33,844 nt of DNA, taken from assembly GCA_021823405.1 (NCBI GenBank), contig JAKAOA010000015.1, forward strand, positions 1-33,844. The letters are read 5' to 3'. Positions 1-7,789 of this stretch are shown here, one piece after another. How positions within the stretch are numbered: the stretch's first letter is position 1; the number at the start of each line of letters is the position of its first letter. The notes beneath the pieces are model-generated. The model made no database searches. It was not told the DNA's origin and saw nothing but the letters and a program-made list of their open reading frames with translations. Both the position numbers and the translations under genes were made by a program. The stretch comes from Bacteroidota bacterium (GTDB lineage: Bacteria > Bacteroidota > Bacteroidia > JABEUT01).

Positions 1-224
1 TTTTGTTTTGTTGTTATTACAAATATAACACCTCTTCATATGTCTATCTAATTGAATATCAATTATTTATGAACAAAGTAATTAACACTCCTTATCCCGA
101 ACTCACGTTAAATAGGGTTTTCAATATTTCTACCACCTGCGGGATTTCTTCCGAATTTATTTTGAAATACAGTTTGCATATTATCAATTAATTACAACAA
201 AATTAAGTAATTTCGTTGGTCAAA

Positions 225-1457
225 TCACCTTTCATTTCCATCTTCATCATAATACGCTTTTTTACCTTTTATTCCTTTTACAAAGGTAACACATTCTTTT
301 ATCATTCCATTCTCGTAAAAAAACTTTTCTACTCCATCAATAGTATCATTTCTATACGAACATTCTAATTCCTCCTGTCCATTCTCATAAAAGGATTTAA
401 ATATCCCATTTTTTCTTCCCTTAACTACTTGCTTTTCGTATCTTAACTCACCTGTTAGATAGAATCCTTTTTCCTGCCCGTTTTCCTGTCCTGCCTTAAT
501 TTGTACTTCATCCTCTAGTTGCCCATTATTGAAATAGCCCCGCAGCCACCCATTAACCACCCGAACCCCTTTTACAGTAAGGTATTTTGCCGAAACGTAT
601 TTTCCTCCCTTATAAGTTATAACACCGCGTAACTTCCCGTTTTCATAATACCATTTAATAATGCCATTTATTTCTCCATGATAATGTGGTATTTCCTCCA
701 TCGTCCTTCCGGATTCAAAATACATTCGTGATATACCTTCTTCCGTATCATTTACAAAATTAAGTTCTTCCCTTAATTTTCCTGATTCATAGTATACCTT
801 CTCAAGTCCATTTAGAGTATTATTGACGTAAGGTATTTCAATTCGTACCCCACCATTCATAAAGTATCCTTTTCCTATGCCTGTCAATTTACCCGAATTC
901 CAATTTAATTCTATATCTGGTTTTCCATTTATATGATAGCCTCTTTCCAGACCGTTTATGGAATCATTTTTATAAGGCGCTATCCTTCTTAGCGCTCCGG
1001 TAGAATAATATATCCTTCTTATCCCATTTCGCTTTCCATATATAAAAGTATCGATACCTTGTAATTCACCATTTTCAAAATACCACTTCTTGGCACCGTT
1101 CGCTTTGCCATCTTTGTAGAACCCCTCTACTTTAAGTTTACCGCTTTTGTAATAGGATTTTACTATACCGTCCAATTTCCCATTCGTGTGAGGCAATTCT
1201 TCCCGGAGTTCCCCATTCTTATAAAATCCAAATCTCATACCATATATTTCACCGTCTTTGTAAACTGTCAGATAATAGTAAGGCGCATTGGCATCGGAGG
1301 TAAATTGATTAGCAGAATCAGCATACTCCAACCATTTACCAACTTTTCTCCCAAAATCATCCTTTTTGTTTTTGGCTTCGCTTTTATTTCGGAATCCCTC
1401 GCTGGGATAATAGTTGCAGGCGGCGAAGAGTAAAAGGAGAAGAAATAGATTCTTCAT
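225..1457 (-). CDS. YwqK/MORN-type repeat lipoprotein
   Basis: A 410-residue predicted lipoprotein. The N-terminus has a short hydrophobic stretch ending in a lipobox (LLLFAAC, Cys at about residue 14), so the mature protein is probably anchored to a membrane facing the periplasm or outside. The rest is a run of about 23-residue repeats of the form YY-NGKL--E--Y--GK-NG, as in the YwqK/MORN_2 family. The biochemical role of this family in Bacteroidota is unknown, and the 'antitoxin' name found in databases is not supported by anything here. Its start codon overlaps the end of pth by 4 nt, so it is probably translationally coupled as the last gene of the prs-rplY-pth run. A longer member of the same family lies at 22.1-23.7 kb. 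Confidence is high for the family and low for function. Confidence 0.85.
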   Translation of the reverse strand: MKNLFLLLLLFAACNYYPSEGFRNKSEAKNKKDDFGRKVGKWLEYADSANQFTSDANAPYYYLTVYKDGEIYGMRFGFYKNGELREELPHTNGKLDGIVKSYYKSGKLKVEGFYKDGKANGAKKWYFENGELQGIDTFIYGKRNGIRRIYYSTGALRRIAPYKNDSINGLERGYHINGKPDIELNWNSGKLTGIGKGYFMNGGVRIEIPYVNNTLNGLEKVYYESGKLREELNFVNDTEEGISRMYFESGRTMEEIPHYHGEINGIIKWYYENGKLRGVITYKGGKYVSAKYLTVKGVRVVNGWLRGYFNNGQLEDEVQIKAGQENGQEKGFYLTGELRYEKQVVKGRKNGIFKSFYENGQEELECSYRNDTIDGVEKFFYENGMIKECVTFVKGIKGKKAYYDEDGNER

Positions 1458-2032
1458 TTCTTTGTATTATGCATATTCATTGCCCTTTCTATCCCTATCA
1501 GGCAATATGTCTCAATAGCATCAACCGCATTGGCGATATATTCATTTAGTTTAATTTCTTCCTCTGTTGTCCAATTACCCAAAACATAGTCCACTTGCCC
1601 GCCTTTAGGGAAGTTACTCGCGATGCCGAAGCGTAAACGGGCGTAATTGTTGGTTTGCAGCGTTTCATCAATGCTTTTTAAGCCGTTATGACCGCCGTCG
1701 CTGCCATTTGCCTTCATCCGAATAGCGCCGAAAGGCAATGCCAAATCATCCAGCGCTACGAGCATATTGGGCAGTTCTATTTTGCTTTCGGCAAGCCAGT
1801 AGCGCACGGCTTTACCGCTTAGATTCATATAGGTTGACGGCTTTATCAATATTATCTTTCTGCCTTTAAGCGTGCATTCAGTAACAGATGCATACCTGCC
1901 GACCGACCATTTTGCGCCGGCGGCTGCCCATTTTGCGGCGCAGGCGTCAACTATTTTAAAACCGATATTATGGCGCGTATTCTCGTACTCGTCGCCGATA
2001 TTGCCAAGTCCTGCTATGAGGAACCTGTTCAT
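1454..2032 (-). CDS. pth: Peptidyl-tRNA hydrolase
   Basis: Pth releases tRNA from peptidyl-tRNA that has dropped off the ribosome. At 192 residues the protein has normal family length. Visible signatures are the N-terminal GLGN-G motif, NTRHNIGF carrying the catalytic His near residue 22, the KPSTYMNLSG substrate-binding segment, ALDDLALPFG with the catalytic Asp, and GGHNGLKSI. The usual GLGNPG reads GLGNIG, a mild variant. It lies 15 nt downstream of the L25 gene; the order prs, L25, pth is common in Bacteroidota, so co-transcription from the prs side is likely. Confidence 0.96.
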   Translation of the reverse strand: MNRFLIAGLGNIGDEYENTRHNIGFKIVDACAAKWAAAGAKWSVGRYASVTECTLKGRKIILIKPSTYMNLSGKAVRYWLAESKIELPNMLVALDDLALPFGAIRMKANGSDGGHNGLKSIDETLQTNNYARLRFGIASNFPKGGQVDYVLGNWTTEEEIKLNEYIANAVDAIETYCLIGIERAMNMHNTKK

Positions 2033-2047
2033 TATGCCATGAGATAA

Positions 2048-2743
2048 TTATTTCTTGGCAGCCGGTTTTTCTTCCTTCTTGGCGGCGGCAGGGGCAGCGG
2101 CAGGAGCGGCGCCGGGGGCAGCGGCAGGAGCGGCGCCTGGAGCAGCCGCGCCTGGTGCGGCAACAGCAGCTGTGGCACCCGGTGCGGTAGGCAATTCGGC
2201 TTCGCGGGTCATCTTAACAGATACTACGGCGGCGTTCGCCGGGTCGAGTAACGTCAACTTACCCAGCTTCATATCCTTCACTTTAATGCTGTCTCCCAGA
2301 TCAAGGTTGTTCACATCAAGGGTAACGTGATCCGGAATATCTTCCGCCATGCCTTTAATACTCAAACGACGTATTTTAATTTGCAGTTTCCCGCCTTTTT
2401 TAACTCCCGGAGGAGAGCCGGTAGTAATTACAGGTAATTTCACTTTAAGGGGTTTGCCCGGTATCGCTTCCAGAAAATCAACATGCGATACCGTATCCGT
2501 AATTTTATCGAACTGCGAATCCTGTACTATGGCTTTGAACTCTTTGCCTTCCAGATTCAGATTAACCAGATAGGCGTCGGGGCTGTAAAGCAGTTTGGAA
2601 AATTGGTTGGTGTGAACAGAGAAAAATATTTGTTCTTTTCCACCGTATAATACGCAGGGAATATTGCCCGTTTTACGCATGGTGATTGCATCCTTGGTGC
2701 CTTTATTTTTGCGAATAGCGCCGCTTATTGTCAGTGTTTTCAT
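2048..2743 (-). CDS. rplY: 50S ribosomal protein L25 / Ctc-type
   Basis: Binds 5S rRNA in the large subunit. The N-terminal part (about residues 1-95) is the L25 domain and the following part (about 96-185) is the TL5/Ctc C-terminal domain, giving the long bacterial form. A tail of about 45 residues follows, made almost only of Ala, Pro and Gly and ending in a Lys/Glu-rich segment (KKEEKPAAKK). The tail is encoded by GC-rich repetitive DNA around 2055-2190, which may vary in length between strains. Similar Ala/Pro tails are common on Bacteroidota L25. It lies between prs (65-nt gap) and pth (15-nt gap). Confidence 0.95.
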   Translation of the reverse strand: MKTLTISGAIRKNKGTKDAITMRKTGNIPCVLYGGKEQIFFSVHTNQFSKLLYSPDAYLVNLNLEGKEFKAIVQDSQFDKITDTVSHVDFLEAIPGKPLKVKLPVITTGSPPGVKKGGKLQIKIRRLSIKGMAEDIPDHVTLDVNNLDLGDSIKVKDMKLGKLTLLDPANAAVVSVKMTREAELPTAPGATAAVAAPGAAAPGAAPAAAPGAAPAAAPAAAKKEEKPAAKK

Positions 2744-2808
2744 AAAAGATATTTAATGATTATTCGTAGATGAGGGTTCCATTGTTAATTTGGACATGTT
2801 TTTATAAA

Positions 2809-3741
2809 TCAGAAGACGAAATTCGCGCTGATGGATTCAAAGTTATTAATTTTGTTGATAACGTCGGCAAATAATGGCGCTACCGACAGTACTTTGATTT
2901 TGTCACTCTTTTCCTTTAGTGGAATACTATCAGTTACAACCAGCTCTTTAAGTCCTGACTTTTCGATGCTTTCATAGGCCTTTCCAGAAAGAACTGCATG
3001 TGTGCAGCATGCTCTTACGCTTTTAGCTCCCATATCCACCATCATATTGGCTGCCTTGGAGAGGGTGCCTGCGGTGTCTACTATGTCATCGAGAAGGACT
3101 ATGTCTTTGCCTTCCACTTCGCCGATGGCTGTCATTTTATCCACCACATTCGCCTTGTAACGCTGTTTGTAGCATATCACTATCTCCGATTTAAGAAAAG
3201 TAGCATAAGCATTGGCTCTTTTGGAACCGCCTACATCGGGCGAAGCGATAGTGAGATTGGGCAGATGGAGATTCTGTATATATGGAACGAAGAGATAAGA
3301 GGCGAAGAGGTGATCTACCGGCAGGTCGAAAAAGCCCTGTATCTGATCTGCATGAAGGTCCATAGTAACAATTCGAGTGATGCCGGAAGCCGTAAGCAGG
3401 TTAGCCATCAGTTTGGAACCGATTGCCGTCCGCGGTTTGTCTTTACGGTCTTGCCGTGCGAAGCCGAAATATGGTATTACGGCTATAATCTGCTTTGCGG
3501 AAGCTCTTTTGGCTGCGTCAGCCATCAGCAATAATTCGAAAAGATGGTCTGTGGGCGGCTGTGTGCTTGCTATCAGAAAGACGGAACATCCCCTTACAGT
3601 TTCCTCGAATGATGGTTCAAACTCCCCGTCGCTGAAGCGAAGTATGCTCATTTTACCAAGCGGCTGACCATGACATTCGGCTATTTTTTCAGCCAAAGCG
3701 CGGCTTGAACTTCCTGCAAATAATTTTACCGGCGGATTCAT
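2809..3741 (-). CDS. prs: Ribose-phosphate pyrophosphokinase (PRPP synthetase)
   Basis: Makes PRPP from ribose 5-phosphate and ATP; PRPP feeds purine, pyrimidine, His, Trp and NAD synthesis and is the co-substrate of the Apt enzyme encoded at 17.4 kb. The protein is 310 residues, the usual length. Motifs seen are FSDGE near the start, PYFGFARQDRK, the MDLHADQIQGFF metal/ATP segment and the PRPP-binding loop VLLDDIVDTAGTL. The start MNPPVKLFAGSSS matches the family start. A TAnnTTTG-type -7 box lies 18 nt upstream (3760-3767). It heads the run prs-rplY-pth-lipoprotein. Confidence 0.97.
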   Translation of the reverse strand: MNPPVKLFAGSSSRALAEKIAECHGQPLGKMSILRFSDGEFEPSFEETVRGCSVFLIASTQPPTDHLFELLLMADAAKRASAKQIIAVIPYFGFARQDRKDKPRTAIGSKLMANLLTASGITRIVTMDLHADQIQGFFDLPVDHLFASYLFVPYIQNLHLPNLTIASPDVGGSKRANAYATFLKSEIVICYKQRYKANVVDKMTAIGEVEGKDIVLLDDIVDTAGTLSKAANMMVDMGAKSVRACCTHAVLSGKAYESIEKSGLKELVVTDSIPLKEKSDKIKVLSVAPLFADVINKINNFESISANFVF

Positions 3742-3759
3742 TTTTTTTCAAAAGGGGTG

Positions 3760-3767
3760 CAAAGATA
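3760..3767 (-). promoter_or_regulatory. Probable -7 box of the prs promoter
   Basis: The minus strand reads TATCTTTG, an exact match to the Bacteroidota TAnnTTTG -7 element, 18 nt before the prs ATG. I see no clear TTG at the -33 position. Confidence 0.4.
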
Positions 3768-3866
3768 ATTAAGAATTGATAATTACGAATGAAAAAATAG
3801 CCGGATGGTAGTCAATTATTAACTTCCGGCTGCCTCGGAACAGCAGTAATGGTTCTCGGGACGAAT

Positions 3867-4505
3867 CTAACCGGCTTGTATCGCTGTTGCAATGGGGGTA
3901 ACCTGCGCCATTCCGTGAAAAAGATACCGTTCTCCTGTACTTATTTTGGTGCAAAGATAGCGTGTACGTCTTTTTTCTCCTTTCACGATTATCTCATTTC
4001 CGGTAGTGCGGAAGGTTGTGCCTGACGGAAGATCTTCCAAAAAAACCATCCCATTCTGAACTATATCGTACCTGTTCAGCGTTTTGAATAATTTTTTGTC
4101 GTTGCAAACGGAAGCCGAAGGGTTAACAAGATATTCTTTGAGGGCTGAAAGCACATCGGCTGGATAAACAGTTTCGTTAAGAAACGGTGTAAGCAGGGTA
4201 CGATATTCGTGTTTCCATTCTTTGCCGTGCGATTGTATGTTGTTTCCATACTTTTTCCATGCCGACAGATGGGCTACTTCATGTATTAGGGTGGTAAGAA
4301 ATGCATACCGATTCAGGTCGTGGTTTATGGTTATCTGATGATTGTTACCATTTACGGGAGGACGATAATCTCCATATACGGAGTTGCGCTTTTTCTTTAT
4401 TTTCAGCTTAAAATCAAATACATATATCCATTGGGCTATATTGTTAACTGCCGCTTCGGGAATATATTTCTTCAGTATCGCCTTGTTCCTCTCCAGTTGT
4501 TCCAC
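3867..4505 (-). CDS. SprT-like zinc metalloprotein
   Basis: A 212-residue protein with a zincin motif, LIHEVAHLSAWKKYG (His75, Glu76, His79), in a SprT-like context: the segment before it (ITINHDLNRYAFLTTL) and the following KHGKEWK-like pattern (QSHGKEWKHEYR) are typical of SprT/Spartan-like domains. The C-terminal half (FRTTGNEIIVKGEKRRTRYLC) looks like the small domain that normally follows, but I cannot point to a complete zinc ribbon. Eukaryotic relatives act on DNA-protein crosslinks; the role of the bacterial proteins is not settled. The start is GTG at 4503-4505. A TAAATTTG box ends 4 nt upstream, suggesting a leaderless mRNA. It is transcribed toward prs but 125 nt separate the genes. 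Confidence 0.8.
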   Translation of the reverse strand: MEQLERNKAILKKYIPEAAVNNIAQWIYVFDFKLKIKKKRNSVYGDYRPPVNGNNHQITINHDLNRYAFLTTLIHEVAHLSAWKKYGNNIQSHGKEWKHEYRTLLTPFLNETVYPADVLSALKEYLVNPSASVCNDKKLFKTLNRYDIVQNGMVFLEDLPSGTTFRTTGNEIIVKGEKRRTRYLCTKISTGERYLFHGMAQVTPIATAIQAG

Positions 4506-4509
4506 TTCG

Positions 4510-4517
4510 CAAATTTA
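4510..4517 (-). promoter_or_regulatory. -7 box abutting the SprT-like gene start
   Basis: TAAATTTG on the minus strand ends 4 nt before the GTG start. With the usual spacing from -7 box to transcript start this predicts a leaderless mRNA. No TTG is seen at -33. Confidence 0.35.
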
Positions 4518-4670
4518 TAGCTTATATTTTCGTTCCTGCAGATTGTGCAAAAATATTTGGCGCCGATTGATGGCTTTAATTTCAGTCCATTTTCTCCACA
4601 ATGGGTTTGCATGGGTATCCACTTTTCAGAGTATTTTTTAGTTATATACTTGATTTACAGGTTGTTGATT

Positions 4671-4708
4671 GTATACACAGGGTATACGAAAGTATACCAC
4701 CCGTATAC
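4671..4708. repeat. Phased array of four GTATAC palindromes
   Basis: GTATAC begins at 4671, 4682, 4692 and 4703, giving 11, 10 and 11 bp spacing, close to one DNA helical turn. The two middle copies form GGTATAC-GAAA-GTATACC, a 7-bp stem with a GAAA loop. This could be a protein-binding array or a structured RNA element; no partner is known. Confidence 0.6.
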
Positions 4709-4790
4709 CTTGAGTAATGACTGCAATAGCCGAGTTATTCGCCGTATATTAACTGCATAACCTAAAAACCGCTCAAAAAACTTACGTGAA

Positions 4791-4893
4791 GTGAGAACAC
4801 TTTTTATGCTGATAATCATGCTGTTCATATCAAAGGTGTTCTCACTGTTCACACTATTCGCACTTTGCCAAAAGGCGGTTAAACTGTTCTCAC
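4791..4893. repeat. Three copies of a GTGTTCTCAC-like site
   Basis: GTGAGAACAC at 4791-4800 is the exact reverse complement of GTGTTCTCAC at 4836-4845; a third near-copy, CTGTTCTCAC, is at 4884-4893. The sites are 35-40 bp apart in a region without a clear gene. Confidence 0.5.
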
Positions 4894-4920
4894 TGATATG
4901 GTATTGCACCTGTGTACCGA

Positions 4921-4960
4921 TTGGACAGTTTTGCACAGGTTCCCTATAAAAAGTGTCCAA
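4921..4960. repeat. Inverted repeat TTGGACA / TGTCCAA
   Basis: TTGGACAGTTTT and AAAAGTGTCCAA pair over 7 + 4 bp with one G-G mismatch around a 16-nt loop. No gene start or end is nearby to explain it. Confidence 0.45.
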
Positions 4961-5043
4961 ATTTACCATTCTGGTTGTTCCCGGCAGGGGCATTCTGGTT
5001 GAAGTGAACCTGTATAAATCATCCCCTGCAGCTATTAAACTGA

Positions 5044-5134
5044 ACGGGTTAACACTTTTCTGCCTTCTAAAAATCATAATATGTTGATTTGCAAGTTTAT
5101 TCAATTTAAAACAGCCCAAAATCTGTTAACCCGT
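5044..5134. repeat. Inverted repeat ACGGGTTAACA / TGTTAACCCGT
   Basis: Two perfect 11-bp arms at 5044-5054 and 5124-5134, 69 bp apart. A further AACCCGTTAA copy follows at about 5139-5148. Confidence 0.5.
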
Positions 5135-5272
5135 GTCAACCCGTTAAATTAATTGAGCGTATCTGTTTTGTTCAGAATAGTTGTCTTGGTCACAATTTTT
5201 GTACGCCTGCTTTGTTGTTCATCTTTCCTTTAATTTACACGTAAAGTTTTGCCACCTGCCGAATAAGACGTT

Positions 5273-5400
5273 TATCTCATAGTTCATCGCTTATAGCTTA
5301 TATCTCATAGTTTATATCTTATCTCTAATATCTCATAGTTTTAAAATGCGAATATATATATTATTTATTACATATTACATATATTGATACTTTATCTATT
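5273..5400. repeat. Low-complexity TCTCATAGTTTAT repeats followed by an AT-rich block
   Basis: Imperfect repeats of ATCTCATAGTT / GCTTATA run from about 5273 to 5342. They are followed by about 60 bp that is almost pure A/T. No ORF runs across with coding character. Confidence 0.5.
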
Positions 5401-5418
5401 AACAATCTGCCTCACCCA

Positions 5419-5472
5419 GCCATTACTCTGCCTCACCCTGCCCTCTCCTTGAGTAAGGAGAGGGTGAATGGC
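5419..5472. repeat. Strong hairpin CCCTCTCCTT-GAGT-AAGGAGAGGG
   Basis: A perfect 10-bp stem (5441-5450 with 5455-5464) around a GAGT loop, with outer arms GCCATT (5419) and AATGGC (5467). It looks like a REP-type intergenic palindrome. A related-looking segment occurs inside the SpoIIE gene at 21378-21420. Confidence 0.55.
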
Positions 5473-5490
5473 GAAAAATACTATCCCTTT

Positions 5491-5605
5491 TAGGCGTGGG
5501 CATCCTGCTCGTGTCAAATATTTTATACTTATCGCTCATCGTTTTTTTTAAGAAATAATCAAGATCCAAAAATAATCTAAAGCACGAGCGGGATGCTCGC
5601 GCTTA
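5491..5605. repeat. MITE-like element with ~23-bp inverted ends
   Basis: TAGGCGTGGGCATCCTGCTC at 5491 and its imperfect reverse complement ending near 5605 (CGAGCGGGATGCTCGCGC) flank about 69 bp of AT-rich DNA. The right arm can also fold alone (CGAGC-GGGAT-GCTCG). No transposase is present, so if mobile it would be non-autonomous. Confidence 0.45.
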
Positions 5606-5808
5606 CAGGAGGGACACTATTGATTTTTAATTATTAAAGGTCAAAGCTAATTAATTCTTTTTGCAGTTTCAAACTGCTAATAATGATTGGTCGTAGGCGC
5701 GCAAGAAAGTGCACTTTACTTACTTGTGCTCAACTCCCACTGCTCGACAAACTACACCGAACGGGGATGATTGTTCACTTAGCAAGTAAGCGTACGATTA
5801 GTTTATTA

Positions 5809-7665
5809 TTATTTTGCAATTACCAGTTTTCGGATTACACTACCGTTGTCACTATTAAATCGTACAAAATAGATACCGGAAAGAAGCATACCGGTATTAA
5901 AAGTGAGAACATGGGTGCCTTGCAACATTCTGCCCTCATTAATATAAGAAACCTTCCGTCCAAGTGCATCAAACATTTCTACGTTCATATTTTGATCACT
6001 TGTCAGTTTGATAGAAGCATTTACAAGACCTTTCGTCGGATTCGGATAAAGATCCAGATAGCCAATACCACCATTTACTTCATGCAACCCCGCGAGCAAC
6101 GTTATGGGCATTGAAGCGCTCTGGTAGACAAATTTGCTGCTGTCGTTCTGGATAAATACTACGATGTGTTCTCCAGTGGAATCATAAGGGTTAGTTTTGG
6201 CATTGTCGCTCCATGCATGAATCTTAATCCACCTGAAGGTGATAGTATCTGATTGACCGTTGGTGAAACTTGCAAGGGTAATACCTCCAAAAGTTGGCAT
6301 CATTCCTTCGGCTACCTGAGGAAAATCGGTTACATACTGATAATAGTTGTCATTAATTATGCCTGTACCTATTGGCGGAGCAAATGCATACTTTGGGGGA
6401 TTAGAAGCTTGATCCGAATCATATTTTATTGTATCAACTGTTATAACGGACCGTGCCACCAATCCTGAAGGCATATTGTAATATGCCTGTATAACTGCTT
6501 TTGCACTATAAACTTTTGTGTTGGCATCGTAGGTTGCAGATGTGATTGAGATAGTGAAAGGCGAGCCGATACTCATGGCATCATGCAACATAATACTGTT
6601 CATACCTTTGGGATTGTAGGTCTTATTAAAAGTACTTCCATAATAGTTTTCGCCATCTATCCTACCTCCTCCCATGCGTAAGTAGGGTATACTATTGTAA
6701 AAGGTGGTTTCACGAGGTTTTGAAACAGAGTCGCGTGCAATAGTATCTATTGTACCCAAAAGGTAACGAACAGTTTGCGTGGCAGGATTATTTGATAAAA
6801 CTGAATCAATATTAGGATCTGCATACATACAGCTTCCACCAGCGAAAGTAAAGTCTTCATATAAGACACTTTTTACCTGAGGATTATAAGCGGGTAATAC
6901 ATTGGGTGAAAATTCATACCAAACATTATCAGTATTGAAGGGGCTCCAGGTAATACTTTGAAGATTTGGAGACCCGGGTACTGATAATGCCTGTGTATTG
7001 TCTATTTGTACACCCCAAGTCATATTCAATGGATGGTAAGGCATTGATGGGTTGCCTAGTATATCTCCACATTCATCTACCAGATAGATATTATTTGTTG
7101 TTTCTTCCAGAACGATGGCAAGCATGTTTTGGGAGTTGGTATCAGCAGGATTGCCGGCATACCACCACACTATCCAAAGCTGGCGGTTAGGAGCTGTTCC
7201 ATATACTTTTGTATAGATTTTCCCTCCTCCTGCAGCCCCTGTAAGTCCCCATACACATACTGTACTATCAGGAATTGAACCTGTTGGCAGAGCTACATTA
7301 TTCGGTCCTGCGGGTATATTTGCCAGTTTCGAAAAAGTTATATATCCCGACGTTGATATTTTGTAACTATTTACGGGACCTCCATTGAAATCAAAAGTAA
7401 AAGGCATGGTTTGCAGAGGCAAGTATTGGAGAACGTAATTCTTTGCCCAATTGTATGAATAGAGGATAGTTGCCCCGGCTGGCAGTCCGTACATTGAGCC
7501 ATCAGTGTCGTTGTTAATACCTCCCGGATTGCCCGGAGCGACACACTGAATTTCATGATACTGCGCCCTTATAAAGGAAAGATGAATGGTGAAAAGAATA
7601 AAACAGATGAAAATTTTCATTGTTTGTTTCATTTTGCGCACGGGTGTGAACTGTCTTTTTTTCAT
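5809..7665 (-). CDS. Secreted protein with T9SS type A sorting domain
   Basis: A 618-residue exported protein. The N-terminus carries a signal peptide (IFICFILFTIHLSFIRAQ); Met12 (MKQTMKIF) or Met16 may be the real start, since the first 11 residues are extra. The C-terminal 80 residues are a typical type A sorting domain: YPNPTKGLVN, then VEMFDALGRKV, LLSGIYFVRF and a final KLVIAK. The middle (from about residue 265, KSVLYEDFTFAGGSC) is faintly like Omp28-related outer-membrane proteins, but I cannot confirm this. It is expected to cross the outer membrane by the type IX system and stay cell-surface bound or be released. The gene stands alone, 124 nt downstream of another T9SS cargo gene on the same strand. 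Confidence 0.85.
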   Translation of the reverse strand: MKKRQFTPVRKMKQTMKIFICFILFTIHLSFIRAQYHEIQCVAPGNPGGINNDTDGSMYGLPAGATILYSYNWAKNYVLQYLPLQTMPFTFDFNGGPVNSYKISTSGYITFSKLANIPAGPNNVALPTGSIPDSTVCVWGLTGAAGGGKIYTKVYGTAPNRQLWIVWWYAGNPADTNSQNMLAIVLEETTNNIYLVDECGDILGNPSMPYHPLNMTWGVQIDNTQALSVPGSPNLQSITWSPFNTDNVWYEFSPNVLPAYNPQVKSVLYEDFTFAGGSCMYADPNIDSVLSNNPATQTVRYLLGTIDTIARDSVSKPRETTFYNSIPYLRMGGGRIDGENYYGSTFNKTYNPKGMNSIMLHDAMSIGSPFTISITSATYDANTKVYSAKAVIQAYYNMPSGLVARSVITVDTIKYDSDQASNPPKYAFAPPIGTGIINDNYYQYVTDFPQVAEGMMPTFGGITLASFTNGQSDTITFRWIKIHAWSDNAKTNPYDSTGEHIVVFIQNDSSKFVYQSASMPITLLAGLHEVNGGIGYLDLYPNPTKGLVNASIKLTSDQNMNVEMFDALGRKVSYINEGRMLQGTHVLTFNTGMLLSGIYFVRFNSDNGSVIRKLVIAK

Positions 7666-7789
7666 GATAGTTTGAATTTAGGGTTAAGAATTTACCGTCA
7701 TTTTATTATTTGCTTTTTGGTTAAGCCATTCCTTAATACATATACATTTGATTATTAATGATTTATGATAACTTTTCTTTCGCACAATG

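Larger units (their letters stand above)
4506..5808. other. 1.3 kb gene-poor, repeat-rich region
   Basis: No convincing gene. The ORFs reported here (for example 4655..5119 minus and 5683..6114 plus) lack recognisable domains and run through inverted repeats. The stretch holds a GTATAC array (4671-4708), GTGTTCTCAC-type repeats (4791-4893), a TTGGACA hairpin (4921-4960), an ACGGGTTAACA inverted repeat (5044-5134), low-complexity TCTCATAGTTTAT-like repeats (5273-5342), a very AT-rich block (5341-5400), a strong hairpin (5441-5464) and a MITE-like inverted repeat (5491-5605). Confidence 0.6.

Noticed and set aside
225-1457. Toxin-antitoxin function for the YwqK-repeat proteins
   Set aside because: The family label sometimes used comes from Bacillus YwqK; no toxin gene is adjacent and the protein is a lipoprotein.
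2998-3534. 178-aa plus-strand ORF
   Set aside because: Entirely antisense to prs, with His/Cys-rich composition typical of a shadow frame.
4655-5119. 154-aa ORF on the minus strand as a gene
   Set aside because: No domain or signal is recognisable, the C-terminus is encoded by the GTATAC array and other inverted repeats, and no promoter is seen. Kept only as part of the intergenic description.
4588-5400. Possible replication origin
   Set aside because: There are near matches to a DnaA box (TTCTCCACA, GTATCCACT) and an AT-rich block, but they are few, imperfect and far apart, and no dnaA-type neighbour is present. GC skew of the whole chromosome would be needed.
5683-6114. 143-aa ORF on the plus strand
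   Set aside because: Most of it is antisense to the C-terminal sorting domain of the T9SS protein, and the rest is in repeat-like DNA.
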